A stretch of 64,000 nucleotides of DNA from positions 320,049,919 to 320,113,918 of the forward strand of contig CM077643.1 of the NCBI GenBank assembly GCA_039707465.1. The letters are read 5' to 3'. The position numbers and the translations under genes were made by a program. Each line of letters opens with the position of its first letter. Within the stretch, counting starts at the first letter, position 1. This DNA comes from Rhabdophis nuchalis. Its lineage: Eukaryota; Chordata; Lepidosauria; Squamata; Natricidae. This document shows, piece after piece, positions 22,701-32,614 of this stretch. The notes beneath the pieces were generated by a model. It was given only the letters and a program-made list of their open reading frames with translations. It ran no database searches and had not been told where the DNA came from.

Positions 22701-23016
22701 ACCTGTCGTCTTCCGGGTGCGCTTCAAGGTGTTAATTACCATCTTCAAAGCGCTCCATGGCTCGGGACCTAGCTACCTGCGGGATCGGATCCTGCCCCAT
22801 ACATCCTCACGGCCGATTCGCTCCCACAGAGAGGGACTTCTCCGGGTGCCGTCCACTAGACTTTGTCAGCGGGCGACGCCCAGGGGAAGGGCCTTCTCTG
22901 TGGCGGGCCCAGCCCTCTGGAATGACCTTCCCCCCGATATCAGGACAACCACGGACCTCCGCTCCTTCCGGTTAAAATTAAAGACGCACTTTTTTCGTCT
23001 GGCCGGCCTTGGGTAG
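19756..23016 (+). CDS. L2-like LINE ORF2: endonuclease-reverse transcriptase
   Basis: The protein of a non-LTR retrotransposon: an apurinic-type endonuclease nicks chromosomal DNA and the RT copies the element RNA at the nick. The endonuclease spans about residues 148-360, with the Asn block FCNARSVVNK (N156), catalytic Glu in IAETWLG (E183), GDFNLPS (D289, N291) and the terminal SDHSLL (D356, H357). The RT spans about 615-870, with LLDLSAAFDTIDHG (D722), GVPQGSVLSPLL and YADDTQLYIS (D807, D808), so all three catalytic Asp are present. A C-terminal region follows (about 870-1086; HVTPLLRELHWLP, GRAFSVAGPALWNDLPP). No stop or frameshift interrupts 1086 codons, which suggests a young, possibly active copy. 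The first Met is shown; Met74 (codon at 19975) is a plausible alternative start because the first 70 residues look non-conserved. The LLDLSAAFDT and YADDTQLY blocks fit the L2 clade better than CR1. Confidence 0.93.
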   Translation: MYSRACLLLLRESPLSQVWPAVLSRAHFDEGLVSQEKWRKRRCRVFLVKKLLSVLGGTREEGGFRQVETSQKGMGRASRRRREADGSVKRGETQVIPVEGFSIQRVVGRGRAEGRQVPSSRLEARSRWLQTVGCHNPRRLGGQGIQSQGLRLMFCNARSVVNKAPLISDLVSEGEPDLVGIAETWLGHEGGHPLVEMCPPGYRAFHQPRALGRGGGVAVIIKEGLEPRETIVPQTSGCESLCVKWGLGRQLGLLVVYLAPRYVAAALPELLEVIATVAVETPRLIVMGDFNLPSLGESSVVAREFMASMTAMDLTQVIQGPTHEGGHTPDLIFVSGQWKSDLGTGDIVITPLSWSDHSLLRLDFPTAAPLRGEAEPESPIWYRPRRLMDPDGFQTALGPFPVSLTRAPMEDLTAAWNSAAVGALDRVAPLRPLSRRRTTLAPWFTEELRVMKRRKRCLERRWRASRSESDRTQVRAHLRTYIVALRVAKRHHCATLIASAENRPAALFRVTRSLLQQREREAPLQGRAEEFVIFLQEKTAQIQSELTPIHGPVGCHERDLVWEEFDSVNSEDMDRLRGRLRATTCLLDPCPSWLVLASWEVTRGWLQEVVNASLSEGSLPASLKEAMVRPLLKKPSLDPALLNNYRPVSNLPFLAKVVESVVAQQFPRHLEEVDYLDPRQSGFRPGHSTETALVALVDDLWRARDGGCSSILVLLDLSAAFDTIDHGILLHRLGGLGVGGTVLRWFSSYLSGRSQFVRAGEQRSTPRPLTCGVPQGSVLSPLLFNAYMKPLGEIVRGFGVEYHLYADDTQLYISTPNHPNDAVAVMCQCLEAVRIWMGSNGLRLNPTKTEWLWFPAARFNQLSPTLAIGGEHIAPVDGARNLGVLLDTRLSMEDQVTAVARRAFYQVRLVRQLRPLLDRDALRTVTHALVTSRLDYCNSLYMGLPLRCTRRLQLVQNAAARAIMGTSRFAHVTPLLRELHWLPVVFRVRFKVLITIFKALHGSGPSYLRDRILPHTSSRPIRSHREGLLRVPSTRLCQRATPRGRAFSVAGPALWNDLPPDIRTTTDLRSFRLKLKTHFFRLAGLG

Positions 23017-23559
23017 TCTCTTTTTAGGTTAGGGTTTTTTAGGGGTAATTTTTAGTATAGTTTATGGGTTTTAGCGCAGGATTTATTTAATCTATTTTTA
23101 ACTTTGTATTTTGTATTTGTTTGTGGTTTATTTGTATTTTTAATTGCCTGTGCCGCGCCTCGAGTCCCCTTGGGGAGAGAGAGCGGGATATAAATTAAAA
23201 TTATTATTATTATTATTATTATTAAGAACAAAGTACATAACCTTTTTAATGAATATAATTACAATGAACAATGTCTATTCACATTTAAAACAGTCCAAGG
23301 AGGAGAAATGGTTGAAAGAAGTCAGTCTTCTGTATGATAGAAGGAAGTTTTAGGTAAAGTTTGGTTTTAAAAATGATATAGATTCAATATTAATCTGATA
23401 GCATATTATGGAATGAATCATTTTTCTTGTCAGAAATTATTTAATCTATTTGTCGAAAAATATATTATGCTAGTAACATGATTTTACTCAGATTGATTAA
23501 AGTATGTACATTCAATTCTTTCATTTATTAATTAATTAAATTTCTACACCACCCATCTC

Positions 23560-23868
23560 ACCTTAATGTTAATACCTTTTATTGTTGTTGCTGTTGTTAG
23601 TTTTGAAATCATGTCCAGCCCATTGTGACCCCATGGACAATGTTCTTCCAGGCCTTCCTGTCCTCTCTAGAATCCATTTAAGCTCACATCTACTGCTTCA
23701 GTGGCTCCATCCAGCCATCTGATTCTCTGTCATCTCCTTCTTTTGCCCTCAATCTTTCCCAGCATTAGACTCTTCTCCAGTGAGTCCTTCCTTCTCATTA
23801 GGTAGCCAAAGTATTTGAGTTTCATCTTCAGGATCTGGCCTTCTAAAGAGCAGTCAGGTTTGATACCT
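23560..23868 (-). mobile_element. BovB (RTE clade) LINE fragment
   Basis: Minus-strand reading gives 'aaactcaaatactttggcta' then 'atgagaaggaaggactcact' and 'ggagaagagtctaatgctgg', the conserved C-terminal block of BovB ORF2 just after the RT domain. No open frame is long enough to be functional. BovB is the known partner of Sauria SINEs and was horizontally transferred between squamates and ruminants (family knowledge). Confidence 0.85.
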
Positions 23869-23869
23869 T

Positions 23870-25260
23870 TAAAGTGTAAAAGAAAAGGAAAACTACAAAG
23901 GCAATACATTGCAAAAATGTATTATGAGAAAGACAGATAGGCCATAATTTGTTCCAAACATTACATTTTCTTTAGAATGAATATCATGTTGAAAAGGAAG
24001 ATTTTGATCCCCTTGCAGAACAACAGAGGATGATTGAATTAGGATATTCTGAATATTTCACACATTCATTTTGAGGATTAGTGATTTAATAATAATGATT
24101 AGGGAATGAAGAAAAGCATACAATATGGAATTAGGTGGAGACATCAGTTTTTTTAAGAATTTCAGTGTTCACTGCAGAAAAAGAGAAAGAAAGAAATCTC
24201 AAAGACTGTGAAGATACTGTATACTTGAAAATATCTAGTCTAATTATTAATGAATGTGTGTTGTTCCTTCAACTGCAACTCAGTGAGTTTTGCAATGAAA
24301 TAGTCCTAGTTCCTTCACGGGATTACAATTATGTTCAAATTGTAACGGCTGTACAATTATATAAAAGAAAATAGAGTATACATATTCACCCTATTTCCAG
24401 AAAGCAGGCTTCACAAATGTTGTTGTTGTTTAGAATGCACAATTATAATGTCAGGATATGAAGATGAATTGAATAGCTATATTTGCTACAATAAACTATG
24501 TAACAAGGATACTCAACTTCATTAAATAAGTTAAACTTTATTTTTACTCTGACATATGTAAAAGCAAACATAAAAATTCAAGGCTACAAATCTATTATCC
24601 TGTGGCAGGATAAATTCAGGAAATATGTTTCATTGTAATGAAAAGACAAAAATCCAACTCTACCAAACACGGGAGATGTTTATAAAGAGCTCCATAGACT
24701 ATGTCTTCCTAGAGGTGCAGTTAATTTAAGACATGTAACATTTGACCTTGCATATTCCTAAAAGTGTTTTCAGCAAAGCATCACATGTGAACCATAAAAG
24801 TGTTGGCTTACTATATGTGCACGTTTATGTGTTTGAAAGACAGCAGAAGAGATATTACTTCAAGCATAAAATCACGATGACATTTGGCAGAGCAAATTCA
24901 TAAATGTTCATAGTCAGGTTCTTGAAACAGCTACCTGCCGAAAGAAAACCATATTTTTATATTTAGGCAGCATCATATATTACCAAACCTAGATTTTAAT
25001 GTAATATAAATAACAGTTAATTGTACAGATTGTGGCTGTTAAATTACTTACATATGTCCTATTTTGATGCATTCAATAATTTATCAGTGATAAATTGAAC
25101 CTTAATGCTTGAAATTGATGTAATGAAATTTCATGGCTGAGTTATTTTTTAGAAAACATACATTGGATGGGTGTCTGCCTTTCATTTCAGTATTTCCAAA
25201 GTTATGTTGTATCAGGGAAATATGGGAAATGCAATCCAATATATGGGTAGTTGGAAGACA
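23870..25260. other. Unannotated AT-rich DNA
   Basis: Strongly AT-rich with no recognised gene or repeat family. Confidence 0.5.
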
Positions 25261-25264
25261 GTAT

Positions 25265-25708
25265 TTTTTTTAATTTTTTTATTTTTTGAATTTATACCCC
25301 GCCCTTCTCCTTGTTAGGACCCAGGGCGGCGCACAGGCATTATTAAAACCATAACAAAAGACAATATACATTATTTAAAAACATATTAAATTAAATCCCG
25401 TGCTAAAAAACCAATTTAAAACCCTGAAAATTAAAATTTATAGATAAAAGTCAGAAACGGGGGGCTATGCTAGGCCGGCTTGTTGGAATAGATACGTCTT
25501 AAGACGTTGGCAGAAGAGGCGGAGGTCCGAGGTGGTGCGTAGGTCGGGGGGTAGGTTGTTCCAGAGGGCCGGGCCTGCCACAGAGAAGGCCCTTCCCCTG
25601 GGCGTTGCCAACCGGCATTGCCCGGCCAACGGTACCTGGCGAAGATCCTCTCTGTGGGAGCGGATCGGACGAAGGGATGTATGGGGCAGAAGGCGGTCTC
25701 GTATATAG
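25265..25708 (-). mobile_element. L2-like LINE 3' end, truncated
   Basis: Reverse complement of the L2-like C-terminus and tail: poly-T start, 'cccagggcggcgcacaggca', then the GPALWNDLPP region ('ggtaggttgttccagagggc') and 'gggagcggatcgg'. The copy ends at about 25708, where RT sequence stops. Its 3' tail type matches those at 29.8-30.1, 39.4 and 56.3 kb, not that of the 18.7-23.2 kb element. Confidence 0.9.
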
Positions 25709-26285
25709 TAATTTAGTTAATTGTAAGTAAGTAGATATTGTTTTGAGCTGAGTTATGTTTCCCATATAATTTCAAAGACTAAATCATTCTTATTATATTT
25801 AACATTTGAGATTAATTTTATCACAAACCAAATTGGCAGTAACTAATATTTTATTCTGATTTTCAAAGCACAAGAACAATGCTACCTGTCATTTTATGAA
25901 TAACATTTGACTGAATTACATAGTCGAGAGACTTGACACCCTTTGGCAAATAGAGCTATGAAAATTAAAACCGTGTGACCAGCCTGTTGAATCTGGCTGA
26001 ATTTAGTGATGACTGTAAGCAAAAGAATTTTAATGGATACTAAGAATTGATACTTCTTAATATGTTTTGTTATGCTTAGGAAAAAAGTATTATATGCACA
26101 TACTGTATCATCTACTCAACAGCAATTTAGAGAAAATGTGATCAGAATCTTCTCCATATTCCCATGTGTTATGCCTTTGAGTGGGAGAACAGTATTCTTT
26201 ATTTATAGGACTGTAATAAATTCAATTTAATGATAAAGAATAATGAAAGCACAGAACATGGGGACCTGAAGTCACTCATCAACAG
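25709..26285. other. Unannotated intergenic DNA
   Basis: AT-rich; no recognised feature. Confidence 0.45.
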
Positions 26286-26287
26286 TT

Positions 26288-26348
26288 TTCATGCTGGCTA
26301 GGGGATTCTAGGAGTTGAAGTTCACACATCTTAAAATTGCTGCATCTG
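26288..26348. mobile_element. Half copy of palindromic hAT-type MITE
   Basis: 'catgctggctaggggattct' followed by 'gagttgaagttcacacatct' matches the right half of 44039-44173. The left half is missing. Confidence 0.65.
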
Positions 26349-26409
26349 AGACTAATTCTATGCTATTTCTTTATCTTAGTATGTGACATCTGAACAACAT
26401 GAAACAGCA

Positions 26410-26467
<58 letters not shown>
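26410..26467. repeat. (CT)n(CA)n compound microsatellite
   Basis: About 12 CT units followed by about 17 CA units without interruption. Confidence 0.98.
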
Positions 26468-26469
<2 letters not shown>

Positions 26470-28140
26470 CTTTGACATTATTTCTTCATCTAAATTCTAT
26501 TTTGTTTTATAAATTGCGCTAAGGAAAACTATTCAGCTGTTACAGTTTTCCTGAGCTACCATACCTCATGTGTTCTATTCCAATAATATTTAACAACATG
26601 TCTGCTCTTAGTGACCAGGGGGATTTCAAAGCTAAAGATCTTGTTTCATCAATTGGATTTAGGCAGTTAAAGGGATCAAAGTGTTGGAAGTTGTACAGTG
26701 TGGCTGGTTTTTCCCTTCTGAGGCAGCCGTTTCCACCAATTGTATAACTGTAAATAATTATGCAGTCTTTAGTCCTGCTCAGCTATGGGGACATGCAAGT
26801 GGTTACTTGAATTAAAATAAAAGAACAAGATTTATGAAACAATAATACAGTCTTGCACTGCTTCTGCATTTGCTACAACCTATATGACAAAAAATACATG
26901 TTCATTCCAACCCTGCTTGGAGTGTGTCCAGGGACTGAATCTCCCAAATTGCTTCATTTAGTTCTGAGAGAACAAAGCCTTCATTAAGGTAAAGCATAAA
27001 AGGAGAGTATTGCTGCAAAACTGAATATGACTTTTGGTGAACTGCATCAAAGTGATGAGTAGTTTATTTAAGAGTAGTTCATTACAAGCTTGACGTTAAA
27101 CTGCAATATATGCATACTTGATGGAATGGTGTTCAATTGTATTCTTCAGGAAATTGTGGAATCAATTTCTGGATCTCTGATATTTATTATATTTTCTTTG
27201 GCATTGTCAGGGTAAATTCTTCCAATGTATGCTTGAAGACCAACTGAACTGATGGTGAAATTTCTAAGAAGTTCAATTAAGAGGGGTAATTGATATTGAA
27301 TGTTTTTATTACAATAGATTGCAATTATATTTTGTTTTATTGTTTTACATAATTTCTATATGAAGTCAATAAATGTTCAGGTTAGATCTTTCTGAGTCTT
27401 CATCCCATCAATGGGTGTCACTTATTCACTCTGTATATTAACATTCTATGTTGTAATATTTCTCTTCATTTATTCTTCATCTTCAGCTTACTTAACAGAC
27501 ATCTTTCCATTTGGCTTGACATAGATATAAAATGGTACAAAACAATATAAGCTCAAAATTGCTATTACATATGTCATCCTTGTTGAAAAGTATGCTAAAG
27601 CTTTAATATTAAAACTTCTTGTTGAATTGAATCCATCAATTTATATATTTTCATTAACAGCTGGTTCAACTGTTTTATATGTATAATCTTTTAATATCCT
27701 TATATATTCTTTCATTCATTAGCTGTCAGAAGAAATGCATGTAGTTTGCATCATTTCCTCAGTCTATGTCTTCATTCGGCTTGCATTTTTAATCTTCTCG
27801 TCTCTTCATTTATTCTTCATCTTTACAAAGAGGGAAGAAAGCTGATGAAAACATAATGTTGAAGCCATTCTCATCATAAGAGAGAAAGGAATACTTAGAA
27901 AATAACCTGTTTTTAGATCAGGGAAAGAATAAATGGTTGATAGCTTTTAGAAGTCAACAGCTGCTTGAACAGACTTGCACAATTGCAGCCAGTGTGGGAA
28001 GAAGGACAAAGAAAAATATTCTTTGATTTTTATCTATGTAATTTCTTTACTTGCTTCTCATTAGAATCGAGGCTCTGATTTTTCACAATGAAATTGAACT
28101 AAAATGGTGCTCTTGTATAGACATATTTTATAGGGCTGGT
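26470..28140. other. Unannotated AT-rich DNA
   Basis: No gene recognised. The phrase 'cttcatttattcttcatctt' occurs twice (about 27464 and 27803), probably a short ancient duplication. Confidence 0.5.
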
Positions 28141-28147
28141 GGCAGTG

Positions 28148-28258
28148 GTGGGATTAAAATAATTTAACAACCGGTTCTCTGCCCTAATGATTTCTTCCAA
28201 CAACCAGTTCACCAAACTGCTCAAAAAGTTAACAACCAGTTCTTCCGAAGAGGTGAAA
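28148..28258. mobile_element. hAT MITE, 3'-truncated
   Basis: Starts CAGTGGTGGGATTAAAATAA and contains the family motif AACAACCGGTTC, with a second 'aacaaccagttcttcc' block. The right terminus is missing, so no duplication can be scored. Confidence 0.65.
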
Positions 28259-28770
28259 TCAAGCTATGCAAGTTATTGTGGTGTAGGGAGAGCTGGACCA
28301 AAGAAAAGTCTCCAGTTCCATGGACCAGGTTAAATATATATAGATTTATTTGTGTTGCGTTTGTGCTGATAAATAAATAAAGAAGGGAGTCTAATATAGA
28401 TCTATTTCAAGCTATTTAGCTCTCATCAGCTGTTCAAAAAGGAAGACATCATTTAAAAAACAGATTTCCTTAGATCCATAACAGGTGGCATTCATTCTGA
28501 AAAAGCATAAAGCTAGACATAAAATATTAAATGCAGTAGGATATCAATGGCACTATCTGGATGCTGGGGGGTGGGGAAGGGAGAGAATAAAAGAATAATA
28601 GAAATTATGGCATAGAATATTCCTTTCTGTCAAGCCAAGAGTTGTACTTATTTTGCAGTAAATATTACTCTAAGAAAGTTTTGTTTCTCAATGACTATAG
28701 AACAAAAAAGGGAACCGTCCAATAAACTGCTCTGTTCATCTTGTCCAATTGTAAAACTACATGCAGTATG

Positions 28771-28975
28771 CAGTGGTGGGTTCCAGCTCCTGTTGCAACT
28801 GATATGCTGCATGCGTACCCACCGCCTGTGATGCTCCAGCTGCTCAATGTGCAAATGCCCCAGTCGGCTCAAATAGGGGTGAGGAGAGAGGGCGGGTGGG
28901 TGGACCCTCCAGAGCACCATACCGTAACGGTACCTGGTGCTCCCAGCAGGGCGTACCAGTCGTATCCCACCACTG
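28771..28975. mobile_element. hAT MITE, 205 bp
   Basis: Ends CAGTGGTGGG and CCCACCACTG are perfect inverted repeats. Flanks GCAGTATG (28763-28770) and GCAATATG (28976-28983) match at 7 of 8 positions. The open frames through it are chance. Confidence 0.9.
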
Positions 28976-29211
28976 GCAATATGTCTCCTAGGGAAATACA
29001 TCATTCAGTTGACTGCCTACAAAATAGGACTTCATAGCAAACTTCATAGCAAAATGCTTCTTGGCCATACATCGTTCTTCAATTGAAGTTGCTTTCCCTG
29101 GAATTTCCCTGGAATTTTTACTTATAGGAAAAAAGCAAGATTGAATCATGTTCACCCCACCGCGGGGAGGCGGAACTGGAGACACCGAGTTGGTTCCGCC
29201 CCAGGCACCTG

Positions 29212-29808
29212 ATGGACCCGGAAAGGTTCCAGAGGGAGCTTGGGCCAGTACCTGTGTCCCTGTCCCACGGCTCGACTGAGGATCTAGTGGCCGCATGGTA
29301 TAGTGCGGCCACGGGGGCCTTGGACCGAGTCGCGCCCTTGCGACCTCTCATGCGGCGTCGAGTCACCCAGGCTCCTTGGTTTTCCGAGGAGCTTCAGGAG
29401 ATGAAACGCCGCAAGAGACACCTAGAGAGTAGGTGGAGATCTTCTCGATCCGAATCTGACCGAACACTAGTGAGAGACCATATTAGGACTTACTTAGTGG
29501 CGCTAAGAGTGGCCAAACGTGAGTATTGTGCCACCCTTATCACGTCTGCGGAAAACCGCCCTGTCGCCCTGTTCGGGGTGACCCGCTCCCTCCTTCATTT
29601 GAGGCCGCGGGAAGCCCCTCTGCAGGGTCGAGCAGAGGAATTTGGAGTATTCCTGCAGGACAAAATCACTCAGATTCGGAACGAGTTGCCCTCCACTAGT
29701 GGTCCGGTCGAGGTATCCGGTGCTGGTCTTGAGATAACACCTTGGGAGGAGTTCGACTTTGTTACTACCGAGGATATGAACAGGTTGCGGAGGAACCTTA
29801 GAGCTTAA
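29212..29808 (+). pseudogene. L2-like ORF2 linker fragment (no RT)
   Basis: A 198-codon open frame matching the region between endonuclease and RT of the intact LINE protein: shared blocks include GALDRVAPLRPL, APWF.EEL..MKRRKR and EAPLQGRAEEF. It holds neither the endonuclease catalytic residues nor any RT motif, so it cannot support retrotransposition. It stays open for nearly 600 bp, implying a fairly recent insertion. Confidence 0.88.
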
Positions 29809-29841
29809 GACGTTGGCCGCCTCTTCCGCCAACGTCTTAAG
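29804..29841. repeat. 14-bp inverted repeat at LINE deletion joint
   Basis: Arm 29804-29817 (CTTAAGACGTTGGC) is the exact reverse complement of 29828-29841, with a 10-nt loop. The right arm is ordinary LINE sequence, whose reversed form also appears at 25.5 and 39.6 kb. The left arm is out of place. Confidence 0.93.
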
Positions 29842-30099
29842 ATGTATTTATTCCAACAAGCCGGCCTAGGATAGCCCCCCGTTTCTGACTTTTTAAGAAA
29901 AATAATTTATAATTTGGTAATTGGCTTTAATATGGGTTTTAGCACGGGTTTATTAATTTAATATATTTAATTGGTATTTATTGTATTTTGTGTTTTTAAA
30001 TTATGCCTGTGCGCTGCCCTGGGTCCTAACAAGGAGAAAGGCGGGGTATAAATTTAATAAAATGAATAAAATAAAATAAAAATAAATTTGAAGTTTAGG

Positions 30100-30540
30100 T
30101 TGAATTGGGAAAATGTTGAAGAACAAATAATGAATGACAACCATTTCAGAAACATCTCAGAAACCACATAGTTATCAGAAGGGAATTTCATCTTAAAGTG
30201 ATGAATTGTTTATTTAATTGCAATTGTTTTAAACAGGCAGTCAAATTACTACCATTAATGCCACAACTTTGATACTTCCTGAATTTAACTGAAAAGGACC
30301 AACATCAAATAATGGACACAAGCACATTTTCAATATCAAGTAATATTTTTTGCTGATGGTATTGTACAAAAAAATCTGTGATGTCAGCTATTTCAATACG
30401 GTGATGTTAATTCAGCATTTATACTATTTTCATTTAAATTTTTAGACTTTTAGATTTTAGATTTTTAGAATAGACCGCATGGAAACATCTCTTCATACTA
30501 TCTACGACAGCCTACAATTAAACTTTCCCCTAGTCTTGAC
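30100..30540. other. Unannotated AT-rich DNA
   Basis: No recognised gene or repeat. Confidence 0.45.
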
Positions 30541-30549
30541 CCTCTAGAC

Positions 30550-30905
30550 CAGAGGTCCCCAACCCCCAGGCTGCGGACCGGTGCCGGTCCGTGGCTTGAT
30601 AGGAACCGGGTCGCAGTGAGCAGCGCAACTCTTAGAAAGGGCCAGGGAGGAGGAGGAGGGAGGAGGGGGTAGCCCCCTGGGCAGAGTGCACGCCGGGGGC
30701 GGGAGAGCGCAGGCACGGACGCTCGCGCCATATGGGGGCCCGAGAGGGGCAAGTGAGCCGACTCACCCCCATGTGCGCACATGCACCGCCTGTTCCCCCT
30801 CCCCCCCCACTCCCCCTCTACGCTGGCTGAGCCATGGCTACTGGTCAGCAGATTTTTTTTTAATATGAAAATGGACCCTGGTGCCAAAAAGGTTGGGGAC
30901 CCCTG
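30550..30905. mobile_element. GC-rich hAT element, 356 bp
   Basis: Ends CAGAGGTCCCCAACC and GGTTGGGGACCCCTG form near-perfect inverted repeats. Both flanks are CTCTAGAC (30542-30549, 30906-30913), a perfect 8-bp duplication. The GC-rich interior gives overlapping chance frames on both strands. It is the same family as 63091-63443, in opposite orientation. Confidence 0.95.
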
Positions 30906-30913
30906 CTCTAGAC

Positions 30914-31965
30914 AACTGGCTGGTTTCTTGTTTTCCTCATTTGAGTAATCACTTCCGGGACTTCTCTCATGATGGAAAGAATGGCTCTTTGCATTATTGC
31001 CTGGGGCACCACCAACAAACTTGCTCAACTGGTAAATTCAGCACTAGATTGAATATTAATAGCATGCCGTTAATTCCAGCAATATTCCCTGCTGCCAATT
31101 AAACATGCTGAGTGGTCATAGCAGAATTGGGAAATGGGGAATTAGCTTGTGTTCCCTTTTCTAGTGTCTAGCCTATAATTGCTGACATAATTTGTTTCAA
31201 TGCTCTAAAAACATAATAAAAAACAGGTTCCATTTGGAGTAGTATTGTTTAAATTATTCATTTAATTGTTCTCCTGTTTCAGTTTTTAAAAAGTAGTTTG
31301 CATCCCGTGCTATCCTTAATTCAATAATTCTCATTTGGGAACATGTTCCCAATATTATTAAAGTTACCTAATCAGATGGGCAAAATTCATTTTAACTAAA
31401 ATTACTATTATGCTTTGCAAGTGATTGCTAATGTGATCCCTTGAGTAAAATATGAAATAAGAAACAGCTTTTGCTGTCACTGCTGGCATTCAACATCACT
31501 GTGCTGCTTGCTTTTCAAATTCAGAACAGCAGTATTGGAAAGTTTTGTCTTTTCTTCTTTACAATTCAATAACTTTTATCTAACAGAGTCTGTGTTCATT
31601 TATGGATTTTACTCTGAAAAGCCAGTAACAAGTAAGAAAAGCAGCAAACCTTTTTGGGGGGGGGGGGGAATAGAACAGATAAGATATTTTACAAAAAAAA
31701 CCTTACTAAATTGAAGCACTGTTTATTCTTTTGTGTTTATTGAAATAATGCATCACCAGAATTGCAATGACACTACTGATTTCTTCATTTTCTTGTTCAG
31801 AAAATTATAGCCAAGGCTACCAATTTACAGCAAGGGTGGGCAATCAAGTGCTGAACAGGTTGCCAAGTCAGCGATCAGGAGATGAAAATTGGTATGAAAC
31901 CATTTATTCCTGTACATACATATACATATTCTCCACACTCATACCATACTAATCAGAATCAGAAT
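30914..31965. other. Unannotated intergenic DNA
   Basis: AT-rich with a poly-G run near 31656-31667. No gene recognised. Confidence 0.45.
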
Positions 31966-31968
31966 AGA

Positions 31969-32128
<160 letters not shown>

Positions 32129-32300
32129 CTGCATGATGATCTGTCCCTGATCTGGTCCCATGGTCTATCCACCTGCTGTTAATCATCATCATTTTCTTTC
32201 CATCTTTCCCAGCCTTCTCCAAAGAGCCTTCTCCAGAGGGCTTTGTCTTTATACCATGTGGTCAAAGTGGTACAATTTGTCCCTGTTCATTTATAATGGG

Positions 32301-32614
32301 CAGGGTGATGGCTCAGCTGTTAAGACACTGGCCTTGTCAGCTGGCATTCAACAGCCCGGGTTTGAGACCTGGACATCGCATGATGAGGTGAGCTCCTGTT
32401 ACTCGACCCAGCTCTTGCCAATCTAACAATTCATAAGCATGCAAATGTGAATAGGTATCATTTCAGTGAGAAAGTTACTGCATTCTGTAGTTTCATGCTG
32501 GGTACAGGATGATAGAAATGTCTCTCAAACAATGCAAGCTGAGAATGGAAGATGAGCACTACCCCTTGAGTCAGTCATGACTGGACAGGGGAAATCTTTA
32601 ACCTTATTTTACCT
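32301..32614 (+). mobile_element. Sauria SINE, plus-strand copy
   Basis: The tRNA-like head contains A-box-like 'gatggctcagctgttaagac' and B-box-like 'gggtttgagacc', followed by 'gtgagctcctgttactcgac' and a decayed BovB-type tail ending 'tctttaaccttattttacc'. Full length but diverged. Confidence 0.8.

Larger units (their letters stand above)
18733..23224 (+). mobile_element. Full-length-looking L2-like LINE
   Basis: A GC- and CpG-rich leader (about 18735-19480, beginning near 'aagatggcggcgcgctgctg') precedes an AT-rich stretch, then a single long endonuclease-RT ORF, a short 3' UTR and an (ATT)n tail at about 23198-23224. Sharp GC contrast with the AT-rich flanks suggests recent insertion. 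I see no ORF1; the small frame at 18792-19016 has no recognisable domain. The 3' UTR block is 'cgagtccccttggggagaga'. No clear target duplication was found, and the 5' boundary is approximate. Confidence 0.9.
29150..30090 (+). mobile_element. L2-like LINE with large internal deletion
   Basis: Begins 5'-truncated in the segment after the endonuclease (matching about residues 370-590 of the intact ORF) and jumps near 29805 to the extreme C-terminus and 3' UTR, losing the whole RT. The tail has 'gctgccctgggtcctaacaa' and an AATAAA-rich end. A 14-bp inverted repeat sits at the deletion joint (see separate entry). Confidence 0.9.

Noticed and set aside
30498..31028. A 176-codon minus-strand frame
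   Set aside because: Most of it lies in the GC-rich hAT element 30550-30905, where stops are rare by composition; the sibling at 63091-63443 gives similar chance frames.
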